Assembly (NCBI GenBank): GCA_033064195.1
Contig: JARBJD010000012.1
Span: 1-64,000, forward strand
DNA length: 64,000 nucleotides
DNA from: Blattamonas nauphoetae
Taxonomy: Eukaryota; Preaxostyla; Oxymonadida
Reading direction: 5' to 3'
The position numbers were made by a program, and so were the translations under genes. The notes under the pieces are model-generated. The model saw only the letters and a list, made by a program, of their open reading frames with translations. It was not told the DNA's origin and did not search any database. Shown piece by piece: positions 54,151 to 64,000 of this stretch (its first letter is position 1; each line of letters begins with the position of its first letter).

Positions 54151-56630
54151 ATGTCTGACACAAGATCGGTTAGATCCCACCAGCGTTTAAAACCCTCTTC
54201 GATCACCAATTTTGATGAAGATGCACCTACCTTGATTCTGACACCCAAATCAAGAGAAGCATGTGTGAATCTCCCAACTTGTTTCACATTTTCAAATTTT
54301 CAAAATCAACCGTCCATCACACCACGACCAAACACCGAATTTTCTCACATTTTTGTGGCATAGGTGAGCAAGAGGGAATTGAACCAAGTGATTTATTGAA
54401 GAAACCGCTGTCTTTCTTCAAGGGAGAAGGTGTCTCTCAAGAAATCGCTGAACTCCGATTTACGCACTATGAATCACGAAGAAAAGGTACTAATTCCTTT
54501 CTTTTTCACATCTTTGTCCTTCAGGAAAAGTTGATTTAGTCAAATCTGTTCGTGAAGACATTGTGAAGACACGCCAGAAAGATACAACTTCAGTTGGTTC
54601 TAAAGACCCTGCAAATGATTATCTAATTGAGCTGGAATGTATGCAATGATCATTTTTAGACTCCTTTATGCCGTTTTTATCTCATGACTTAAGACCAACG
54701 TATTGAAAAACAAAAACAAAGACAACAACAGGAATTAGAACGCATCAAAAAAGAAAACCAGGTTATTGCAGAGAGAGAGGAAAAGGAGCGCAAACTTGCT
54801 GAGCAGGAGAGAAAGAAAAAGGAGGAAAAGCGGAAACAAGAGATGAAAGAGAGAGCTGAACAAGCCGAAGCTCTAAAGAAGCAACAAGCTGAGATCCAGG
54901 CTGAAGAAGCAAGATTTCAAAAGCAAATGAAACGAGAAGCTCGTGAGAGAAAGAAACAAGAGGAAGAAAAGAAGAAAGCAGAGGAAGAGCGAGCGAAAGA
55001 AATGGAGAAGGAAAGGATTCAAAAAGAGGAGGAAAGACTGAAAAAACTCGATGAATCGAAACACCGAATGGAACAGACCCTCCGAAAGAAGGAAATAGAG
55101 GCATCAAAACGATTAAAAGAACAAGAGGAGAGAGAAAAGGAACGGCAACAACGTCTCAAGGAACAGGAAGAAGAAAAACACAAACAAAGCGAAGAAAATC
55201 GACTAAAACACGAGAAAAAGCTGGAACAAGCCAAAAAACGAGAAGAAACAGCACTGAAACAGAAGACAAAACAACAGCTCGCCGCAATGAAGGCTGCCGA
55301 GGAAAAACTGAAGAAAAGAGAGGCGGAACGAGAACAAGAAATTGCAGAAAGACAGAAGAAAACAGCAGAAAAGGAGAATCAACGCGCACAAGTGATCAGC
55401 CGTCTGGAGAAGAAAAGACAGGAGAAACTTCAAACGGAAATTGAGAGACAGAAGAAGGTCAAGCAGAGACAGGAAGAACTGCTGAAAGAAAGGGAAGAAA
55501 TGGAGGCAGAGAAAAGAGCTGAAGAAGAGAAGAAAGCGGAAGAACGAAGAAAAGCACGGGAGCAGGCTGAGAGGGAAGAGGAAAAGGAGAGAAAGGAACG
55601 GCAAAAGAAGCGACAGGAACAAGAAAGGCGAAAAGAGGAAGAACGTCGTGAGAGAGAAAAACAAATTGAAAAACAGAGAGAAGAGGAACGACTCAAAGAA
55701 GAGGACAAAATGGATGCGATTTTGCGCAGCCAACGAATTCAGGAATATCAACGGAAGCAGAAAATGTTGAAGATTGAAGAAGACAGGAAGAGGATGGAGG
55801 AAAGGGAGAGGGAGAAACAGAGAGTGATTGAGCAGAGAAAGCAGGTCGCTCTGGAACTTCATCGGGAGAAGGATGCGTTGAAAGAGAAGATGTATCAAAT
55901 GCAGGTGACGAAGAAGTCGTTTGATTCGCCGAACAGGACGAGACGAAGCACTAAAACACCAACAAGCACAACGAGAGTGAGAAGTGCGAAGTCAACACCT
56001 CAAAGTGCGCGAAAGAGGAAAGTGGAAGCGAAAGAGAAGGAGGAAACGAAAACACCAAAACGGAAGGAAGATCATCAAGATGAACTCGAAAAGACAGAAA
56101 AATTGAAAGACGAGATCAAAGAAGAAGATGAAACCGAGAAAAAGGAAGAGCACGAAGAAGACAACAATGAGGAATCGGACACTTCACCAACAAAAACACG
56201 ATCGTTCGAACAAAATGAAGAAGATGGTGTAAGGGAAGCTCTCACATCGTATGATCAAGCACGAAACGACGATGCAGATCAGTCACAAATTCTCGACGAA
56301 CCATCTGAAGCAGAAAAGGACGAGGAGGACAAAGAGAATGATCAAGTGTCTGAAGGAGTCGGCCAAACCGGGGAAGAGGAACAGGAGACAGAGGAAAAAG
56401 CTAAAGAGAATGAAACAGAAGACAATCAGGAAGGAGAAGAAACGAGGGAAGAAACAGTCGAAGAAGAAAAGGTTGAGAACGACGAAGCCGGTGGATTTGG
56501 ATACGACAATAACGAAGAAGAAAGCAAGGCTGAGACAGATGCAAGTCCTGAAGAAGAAACCAAAACCGGTGATGATGCTCAAGGTGAAGAGACGCTCGGA
56601 CATGCAGAACCGAAGGAAGCAAACAACTGA
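54151..56630 (+). CDS. long E/K/R-rich coiled-coil protein
   Basis: Four exons are predicted (54,151-54,262; 54,364-54,486; 54,525-54,638; 54,694-56,630), introns 38-101 nt, 761 aa. After a 40-residue head comes a short conserved-looking stretch (GIEPSDLLKKPLSFFKGEG, then AELRFTHYESRRKGK). Residues about 120-470 are an unbroken charged alpha-helix (ERKKQEEEKKKAEEERAKE type). The tail is acidic and low in complexity. Proteins with an HYE-x-RR motif followed by such a helix are often axonemal or basal-body components, but I cannot place the family. Confidence 0.72.
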
Positions 56631-56802
56631 AGTCGATTTAAGTTTTTCATTCTTTCTCAGAATTCTTTATTCAGCTCTTTTGTACATTTTTCTTCGGTTT
56701 TGAATTTGATTGATTCTTCATTATCCTTGTTTTGTCACTTCCGAAGAAGAAATATTGATCAGACCCTTCGAAACATATTGTGACAACTATTCCCCAACAG
56801 TC

Positions 56803-57788
56803 ATGCTCGACACTTCAGAATCTCAACAAGATCCGAGAGTCACTCGACCATTGGATGAATTTTATCTCGAACGAGTTTGACACATCATCTTCATTTCATC
56901 TCACTTCTTCTTGACATCCATCCAATTAGTACTATCTCACTCGGTCTGAACCAATCCCACATCTGCTCAACATGAGTTTAGAGCCACTTCGTAACATAAA
57001 TGATGCACCGCCCCAGCTACTTGAAGAATCAGTTAAATCACGGTTTTTTTCTTTTGTTTCCCATCCCACCGGACTTTTTTTAACTTAGATATGTTTACAA
57101 ACTTTGCTTGGATCTATCCGTGCTGCCTGCCGCTGAATTTTTTCTATATCCGATCAATACGCATCATCCAGATTATGATCGATACGTGGAATGTGTGACT
57201 CATCCAATGTATCTTGACTATATCATCAAAGGATTAAAAGCACAAAAAGACCCAATTTCCTCCCTACGTGCTATTCAATATCTTTCTCTGATCTTCACAA
57301 ATGCGTATCTCGTATATCAACCAAGCCAGCCTGAATACCAGGCTGCTCACTATCTTCAATACCGTACCGTTCGACGTCTGGTGAGAACAGCAGTTTTTAC
57401 GCCCGAGGAAATTAGATTTGTGGCCCAAAAATGTAATTGGAAAGAATTTAGATACGTCGATGCCGAAGCACCACAGATCCAATCACAATCTAAATTTACT
57501 TGGCCAATTCCACCTGATTTAGACGAGGTCCTACCTCGATATGAAGGCGATAACATCCCATTAACATGGGAAGAACGAAACCGATTCACATGTTTTCTAC
57601 AGGTTATCCCACCAAAAATATTTGATTTTTGGAACGAAAACATGCACCGCCTGGCATCAAATATCATTCCCGTTTTAAAACCCAGGTATACACCGGCTCT
57701 TGATCTCGATGATTTGGATACGATTGTTCAAAGGCATATGCTGAAGAATTTTGATGATCTTCTGGAAAGCACCTCTCAACCTTCTTAG
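56803..57788 (+). CDS. BET-type protein: bromodomain plus NET (extra-terminal) domain
   Basis: Three exons are predicted (56,803-56,874; 56,930-57,042; 57,089-57,788), introns 55 and 46 nt, 294 aa. Residues about 65-165 fit a bromodomain: AAEFFLYPINTHHPDYDRYV, THPMYLDYIIKGLK, and IFTNAYLVYQPSQPEYQAA, where the Asn contacts acetyl-lysine and the ZA-loop Pro is kept. Residues about 215-285 fit the NET domain: PLTWEERNRFTCFLQVIPP followed by ALDLDDLDT-type helix. One bromodomain with a NET domain is the plant GTE and protist BET arrangement. It would read acetylated histones and recruit transcription factors. The first two exons rest on frame alone. Confidence 0.78.
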
Positions 57789-58012
57789 AAAATCACATTT
57801 TCTCTCTCATTCACGATAATTATTCTTGAACCACTGTCTTTTTCAGACAAAAGAGAATCAGACTAAAGAACGACGAAATGTGCGTCTATGGAACTATTGT
57901 GAAGTGAAACAATTTCGATAAAGGATGCCCTCCCGATTCCGCAGAAATTAAGATTGGAGAATGTCAATGGGGATCGAAAAAGGACTGAAAGATGACAAGA
58001 ATCTACGTGATG

Positions 58013-61000
58013 TCATTCACTTGATTCGGTGGTTTCCGCGTCCTTCGCAGCTGCTTCCTCCTCTTTCCTGTCTTCTTCCGTGGATCCTTCTTTAGCTTCC
58101 TCGGGAGGACCATCCTTCTTCTCTTCGACTTGTTCTGCGTTCTTCTCTTCTTCTGTTGACCCTCCTTTTGGATCTTCCGAAGGTTCACTCAGTTTCGTTG
58201 CTTCTTCAGGGGTAACGTCTTCCTTCTTTTCTTCTGTTTCTTTCTTCTCCGCTGTATGCTCTTCGCTTTTCTCCTCCGTCGTTTCTTGTTTATCTTCCTC
58301 GTCTGGTTTCGATTCTTCTTTCTTTTCCTCTGTCTGTTCTTTCTCTTCTGGTTTCGATTCGTCTTCTTTCTTTTCCTCTGTCTGTTCTTTCTCTTCTGGA
58401 TTCGATTCTTCTTCTTTCTTTTCCTCTGTCTGTTCTTTCTCTTCTGGATTCGATTCTTCTTCTTTCTTTTCCTCTGCTTGTTCCTTCTCATCTGGTTTCA
58501 ATTCTTCCTCTTTCTTTTCCTCTGTCTGTTCCTTCTCTTCTGGTTTCGATTCGTCTTCTTTCTTTTCCTCATCTTCTTTCGGTTCAATCTCCGTCTCATT
58601 CTCTTTCTTCTCTTCAACATTCTCCTCTGCTGTGTTGTCTTCTTTCTTCTCTTCCGCTGGTAGTATTTCCTCATCTTTCTTTTCGTCGTCTTTATGTTGT
58701 TCTGTCTGAACAGAATCGGCTGTTGGCTCCTTCGCTTGATCCGTTTCACTGGCGTTATTTGTTTGTGGTTCACTTTCTCCAGTTGATGAATCGTTCTTTT
58801 GTTCATTTCCTTTCCCTTCTGAGCCTTCTTCTTCCTTCTCTTCCTTCTGTTTCTCATTTTCTCCCTGCTCTTCTCCATCTTTCTTATCCTCCGATTCGTT
58901 GGTAGTTTCTTCCTTCTTTTCATCGTTCGTGGATTCAACTTGTTTCTTTGGGGCATCATTCGGTTGCTCCGTTTCTTCCTTCTTCTGCTCTTCTGTCTGC
59001 TCAGGCTCTTCAGACTTTTGATCTTTTTTCTCTTCCTCTGTCGATTCTTCTTTTCCATTATGTTCTTCTGTCACAGGTTCAGATGGGTTTTCTTCAGATT
59101 GTTGTTCTTGTGGTGCTTCGTCTTTCTTTTCTTCAGTTTCAGCTTCTTTTTTGAGTTCATCAGTTTCAGTGGACGGATCTTTCTCTTGTTCTGTGGCAGA
59201 TTCAACAACAGGCTCGTCTTTTTTCTCTTTTTCGTTTTTATCGTCTTCGGCTGATTGTTCTGGAGTCTCTTCTTTCTTTTCGTCCTCGCCTTCTTTCTTC
59301 TCCTCAGGCTGACTTTGATCCTTCTGCTCTTCCTGCTCTTCCTTTGTCTCCTCTTTTCCTTCTTCTTTCTCTTCTGGACTGGACACTTCTTCTTTCTTTT
59401 CTTTCTCGGCGTGCTGCTCTTCCTTTATTTCTTCATTGCTATCTTCCCCTTCTTTCTTCTCTTCAACAGAAGACGGTTCCATCTTGTTTTCCTCTCCCTC
59501 TTTCTGTTCATTGGATGTCTTCTCTTTCTCTGTCTCTTCTTCTGATTTTGTTTCGACCTGTGATCTCTTCTCTTCTTCATTCACCTCACCATCTGCTTTA
59601 TCATTTTTGTCTTCTTCCTTCTTTTGCTCATCATCTCCTTCTTTGTCCTCTGGAGTCTCATCTTCTTTGTCGTGCTCTTCCAACGCAACATCCAATCCTT
59701 CATTTCCCTCCTCTTCCTTCCGTTCATCGCGCCCACTCTCATCACCTCGATCCTTCTTCTCATCTTCCCGATCGTCCTCGTCTGCTTCTTCAATCACTCC
59801 CAATCCATCATTTCTCTCCTGTTTGTGTTCGACGGGATCCACAATCACAATCTCCTTCTCAGGTTTCTCCTCGAGATCGAATGTCATCGTGTTTTCTCCC
59901 GTGTCCACATCCTGCTCCTTTGTGTGTTCGGCTGTCTTCACAGTGCGAGGAATGGGCGGGGGCTTGCGCGTGCTTAGATACTCCTTCCTCTGTCTTTCTT
60001 CGATTTCTTCCCACTCTGATTCAGTTCGAACGACAAGTGGTCTCCGTTGCATTGACGGATCCTCAGCTGTGAGTGGGACACCAAGTTTGGCTCTCTGCAT
60101 CAGTTGCGTGTAGATGTTGACTGGTTTCCGTGTTGGACTTTGGAATGTTCGGCTTGGAGAGTTCTTCGTCGAAGTCTCAACCTCCCCAGCCATCTGATCC
60201 CACTGCCGATCAACGTCAGACAAGCTCGATTCCTCGTTCTTCCTCCGCTGGATGTGCATCGACGAGGACCGAGTCTGGTTGTGCTGTGTGTCGATCTCGG
60301 TGTTGTTGACGACGAAAGGTGATGGGTTCCGAGCAGTGACTTGTCGGTCTGGCGGAATGAACCCTTCCAAAGACTTCTGTGTCCTGCCTTTGGAAGAGCT
60401 GGAGGACCTCTGCTTCTGAGGAGTGGACTGACTCCGTCCGCTTGCCCCGAAGACTGCTGCGGTCGAGTTGAGGACGAGTTCCTTGCTTCGCCGCTTCTCT
60501 TCCTCCTCCTCCCGCTCCAACGTGAACTTTGCCACTGCGATTGACGACCTCAACTTCACTCGAAGAGCAGAATCTGTGCTGATTCCAGCCCTCCCGAGAG
60601 ACTCATCCAACACTTCCAATTCCTTCGCTACAGCTTGCTGGACGCGAGCGAGTTCTGTAATCTTCTTCTCCGGTCCGGGGTCTTTCCAAGTCTTTTGCGT
60701 GAAATCTAGGCGAGCGCTGTGGATTGTGGCAGATGCTGTGGGACCTCCTGAACGGGGAGTCACCAGCTCAGAGATGTTGGAGACTCTTCCGGCGAGACTT
60801 GAGAGGGACACTTCGTCGGACGTGACGAGAGGAGGAACAACAACTTTTGGCTCATCAGACGGTCCTGTTGGGGTGACAGACTCTTTGGGTTCTTTGGAAT
60901 CAATATCAGACTCTTTGGCATCTTCAAACGGAGTCTTTCCCCACGTGTGGATCGAGGAGGGAACTGAGTATGAATATTCCGAGTCTGGCCGAAAAGATCC

Positions 61001-62145
61001 CATAGATCCGGCATAGGAAGGGGTATCACCGGCGAAATATACATCTTGCTGTTGAGATTCGGGAACAACATTGTGGGGATAGCGAGGAACAACAAAGGGA
61101 GGACGATGTTTTCTGTAATATTCGAGTTCTTGCTGTTTCTGAGGCGATGGAGAACGCTGAATTCTTTTAAGCTTGATATTAGTGGGAACTATATTTTCAG
61201 ATTCTTTTGGTGGAGACTTTGTTCCGTTTGGTTGAGGAGTTTCAGATGGAGTGTTAGGAGTTGGTGATATCTGTGAAGAAGGCATTTCCTCTTTGACAGG
61301 TTCAATAATATACGTATGAGCACCAACAGTAAATGGATGCTGGGCCAACTTATTGAATTGATTGGGTGTTAAATTGTTGAGAACAGAATTTTGGTGGCTC
61401 GTTTTTTTGGCATTTTGAGGTGGTTGATATGGTTTAAATGAAGGATTTTGTTTTGACGGGACATTTCCACGAGAACCTCGGATACTAGGAATTTTTTCAC
61501 TCCTAGATGTCATTGGTACAGTTTGGCGAAGCTCGGCTTTGTTTTGGCTGTTCATCGACGTTCCAGATGATCGAAGAGACTTGGACGATGATTGTGATTG
61601 GGAAGGGGAGGATGTTTGTTTTTGTTTTTTTGGTTTTGGTGGAGAATACTTTCGGAGCGAAGCAAAGAAGGATGGAGGATCCGAACTGCGTATTGCTTGT
61701 GATGAACGCAACTGTTTGTCTTTGGTTTGTTTTTTCTGAATTATCTTTGTTGTTTGTTCTGAGACTTCTGCTTTTGGAATTGGTAGTCTTTCAGGTTGTG
61801 GATTTACAGGGCGAATGTGTGATGGTGATGGTGAACGAAGATGAGCAGGTGATTGACTTCGAATGTTTGATGAATTCGGATGACGAAGTGAGACCGTCAG
61901 AGAGGGCACAACGGCAAATACATCAAGGGAGCGACGGTTAGGAGTACTTGGCCTTTCACGGTCACGAGACTGCACCGAGTTGCGAGCTAAATTGATGAAG
62001 AATAGATAATAAGACACGAAAAATAGAAGGAAAGTTCATATTCCAAAGAACAGATATGAGAAATCACAGAGAAAACAAGGTCAAAAGAAGAACAGAAAAT
62101 GAAATTTGAATGAATGGAAATCACCAGATGCATACAATCCTCCAT
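58013..62145 (-). CDS. very large disordered protein with E/K-rich repeat tail
   Basis: Two exons are predicted: 62,145-62,136 (10 coding bases) and 61,986-58,013, joined by a 149-nt intron, giving 1,327 aa. The N-terminal half is Ser/Pro/Gln-rich (RPSTPNRRSLDVFAVVPSL). Around residues 475-530 is a more ordered helix (ELARVQQAVAKELEVLDESL). The C-terminal 550 residues are almost only Glu, Lys, Gln, Thr, Ser and Asp; near the end a 16-17-residue unit (KEQTEEKKEEESNPEE type) is repeated about six times. I do not recognise a family. The charged tail resembles microtubule-associated or nucleolar scaffolds. The tiny first exon is inferred from an in-frame GTATGC...TTTAG intron. Confidence 0.65.
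58303..58563 (-). repeat. coding tandem repeat, about 48-54 bp unit, six copies
   Basis: Within the E/K-rich tail, pyrimidine-rich units (on the plus strand) TCTTTCTTTTCCTCTGTCTG plus spacer recur about six times in frame. They encode KEQTEEKKEEE with small changes (SNP or SKP). The protein can change length here without losing frame. Confidence 0.7.
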
Positions 62146-62685
62146 GATTTAACTCTTCCGACTAATTTTAAATATGAAAGAGAAAGTTCAATAAAGATGA
62201 TGAAATTGAGAAAAATGAGAAAGAGGAGAAAATCTCTCAACACCTGAGAGTGGTCCACAATAGAGGAAAGAATGACAAAAATCAATCATTTTGACAGATA
62301 GAGGGAACAAACAATGACAGAATTCTTCGTTAAATGCTGGTTTTGAGTTGGACTCAACTGGTCAATGGGGAGATCATTCTCCATTGTTTGAAGAAGGACA
62401 ACTTCTTCATTCCAAGATGAAGATAAATACATATGAGATGCCTAACCCCCTTCTCACTTCTCGAATCCCCTTCCGCATTCTGATTCCTCCATCTCTATCA
62501 TTGGATCGGAACATTGGACCTCACCCAGTCTCCATCCTATCAGGAAAAATTGCTTTATGAGCTGAAAAAGGGATAGTACCCGAGGGAGTACATCCACATG
62601 CCGGACTGTGATGTGGAAAAGTCGTTCTAAGAAAATAAGAGTGATGAAATGCAAAAATCAAGATTCAGTTCAGATGACTTCAATT
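62146..62685. other. intergenic, nothing certain
   Basis: This is the 5' flank of the large disordered gene and the 3' flank of the RGG gene. A plus-strand open frame at 62,348-62,560 (70 codons) has no recognisable motif and is probably chance. Confidence 0.4.
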
Positions 62686-63640
62686 TCAAGAGGGTGTAAA
62701 GCCTGCTCCATCAAAGACAACTGCGATCCCAGGTATCCTCAGCTTTTCTCGTTGTTTCTTCTCGAATGACGTCCCATCTTCTTGTTTAACGACAGTTCGA
62801 ACAAAACCTGGTTGTTGACTGATATAATCTTCTTCACTTTGATAATAAAATGTATCTTGAAAGAGTGAGAGAGGTTGGTCAGCAAAGAGTTGAATCCCTG
62901 TGTCCTGCTTCATAAACGGGTAGTTGTCAACGAGGTAACTATGAAAAACAAATGGAATTCGACTCTGTGCTGGATTAGGAGGAGTATTTAGAGACAAATC
63001 TACACCCAAAGGGCTCCATGGGATGAATTGAATGGATTGACCGATCGAGGTCTGAAGCATTGAAGAGAGTGTGGCTTGCCAGTCTTCAAGTGGTTGCTCA
63101 GATGGATTATCACGAACGACTGCAGTATGGACAGATTCACCTGTTTGCTGGTGCATGCCTTTTGATTCATGGCCTGGATCAGGAGAAAGTCTGACAATTG
63201 ATTCAATCTGGTGTTTGAGACTGTTTTTCCTTGCTGAAATTACTATAACAATGAATTATATATGCAAAAATACGAAGTGATGAAATGAATGCGAGAAAAT
63301 GTTCAGATAAGACTATTTACTGGGGATTTGGTTGGAATTGTTGTTGTGGAGGTGTTTGGAAGAAAGGTTGTTGCTGGACAGGCTCTTGAATCATTGAGGG
63401 CCCTTGTTGCATCATCATTCCATTTTGATTTGGCATCATGTTCTGGTTCATCATTCCCATCTCTTGACCTCTTCCTCGTCCTCGACCACCTCTGAACGAG
63501 CCACGGTATGTTCCACGACCCCTGGGGTACATGCCAATGCCACGTAGTGCACTTGGATTGATTATCATGATTGGCTGTTGATTTCTTCCACCGAACATGC
63601 CGAAGGGCATGTTATATTGGTTGAATTGGCGTTTTCTCAT
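62686..63640 (-). CDS. RGG-box, Gln/Met-rich protein (likely RNA-binding)
   Basis: Two exons are predicted: 63,640-63,321 and 63,229-62,686, joined by a 91-nt intron (GTAAAT...CAGCAAG), 287 aa. The start MRKRQFNQYNMPFGMF is preferred because the frame upstream lacks an ATG and contains a typical GTGAGC...CGCAG intron, which would lie in the 5' UTR. Residues about 45-65 form an RGG/RG box (GMYPRGRGTYRGSFRGGRG), followed by Met/Gln/Asn-rich low-complexity sequence. The C-terminal half looks folded (VDLSLNTPPNPAQSRIPFVF) but is not recognised. RGG boxes bind RNA and are methylated by arginine methyltransferases. Confidence 0.68.
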
Positions 63641-64000
63641 TCCAGGAAGGTTGGTACGTTTATGGTTGACCTGCGAGAGATGAAGAAATATGATGAGAGA
63701 AGAATTTGAATGATGAATAAGAATGAATGGAATGGACGGAGAAAATGATTTTGTGGATTTTTCTGAGTGTTCATTTGATTTTAAATATGATGGTTTTGAA
63801 TATTGCATCTTCTTTTTCGGGAGAAAAGATATTTTTGTGATTTCTCCTTCGAATTTGAATTCCGTCTTGATGTCCCTTGGTTTTCTGTTGCTCACCTTTC
63901 ATCCAGACATACATTCCAAACAGAAGAGGTTCATGCTGCAGGCAGCACTATGCTCGAAACCACGTTATAATCCAACTCAACCACGTGTAACAATGACGTC
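63641..64000. other. probable 5' UTR with intron of the RGG gene; edge of window
   Basis: On the minus strand, a GTGAGC donor at about 63,895 and a CTCTCGCAG acceptor at about 63,671 frame a plausible 5' UTR intron. An ATG before the donor (MYVWMK) does not join in frame to the next exon, so I leave it non-coding. Nothing else is recognised up to the window end. Confidence 0.4.

Noticed and set aside
57108-57788. A MOB/phocein-like kinase activator as the identity of the 294-aa protein
   Set aside because: The MOB zinc-binding Cys/His pattern is missing, while the PMYLDYI and FTNAYLVYQ blocks fit a bromodomain.
62348-62560. A 70-codon plus-strand frame between two minus-strand genes
   Set aside because: No motif and no neighbouring exon; it lies in the probable 5'/3' flanks of the two genes.

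Overview
The window reads as nuclear DNA of a microbial eukaryote. Genes are compact and lie on both strands. They end in TAA, TAG and TGA alike, so the code is standard, and they carry many very short GT-AG introns (about 24 to 150 nt). My best guess is an anaerobic flagellate of the Preaxostyla/oxymonad kind. This is inferred from the intron style, a dihydrolipoyl dehydrogenase with no targeting peptide, and several cilium-type genes; no rRNA or marker gene here proves it.

Positions 1-4,590 hold no supportable gene, only a 42-bp minisatellite and a perfect-stem hairpin. From 4,592 to 20,078 lies a tandem array of one non-LTR retrotransposon (LINE) lineage on the minus strand. Two near-identical copies of about 7.2 and 8.0 kb and an older 5' scrap lie head-to-tail downstream of an intact tRNA-Glu(CTC) gene at 20,006-20,078. 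They are separated by 16-bp pieces of that tRNA's 3' end. This points to site-specific insertion at the tRNA 3' end with target-site duplication. The element has an ORF1, an ORF2 with reverse transcriptase, and a Cys/His plus nuclease-like C-terminus. It also carries an in-frame 30-bp repeat array whose length differs by 29 units between copies.

From 20.3 to 34.8 kb lie a charged coiled-coil gene, a UVRAG/Vps38-like gene, dihydrolipoyl dehydrogenase (nine exons), an ABHD1/3-type hydrolase, the HAS1/DDX18 helicase and the tRNA exportin XPOT/Los1. From 35.0 to 39.2 kb is a gene-free island of nested inverted-repeat DNA elements without transposase. Its right terminal repeat ends 24 bp before the start codon of a REXO-type DEDDh exonuclease. 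The right part (39.2-64 kb) holds REXO, GPN3, a disordered protein, an FBF1-like coiled-coil protein, a tiny cysteine-rich membrane protein, BUD31, a ULK4-type pseudokinase, two E/K-rich coiled-coil proteins, a BET-type bromodomain-NET protein and an RGG-box protein.

RNA handling is well represented (tRNA-Glu, XPOT, HAS1, REXO, BUD31, GPN3, RGG protein), but I see no operon logic. Divergent start codons lie 25-94 bp apart, and several genes begin with first exons of only 3-15 coding bases. I re-read the exon joins by hand and checked that coding lengths divide by three; they remain predictions without transcript data.
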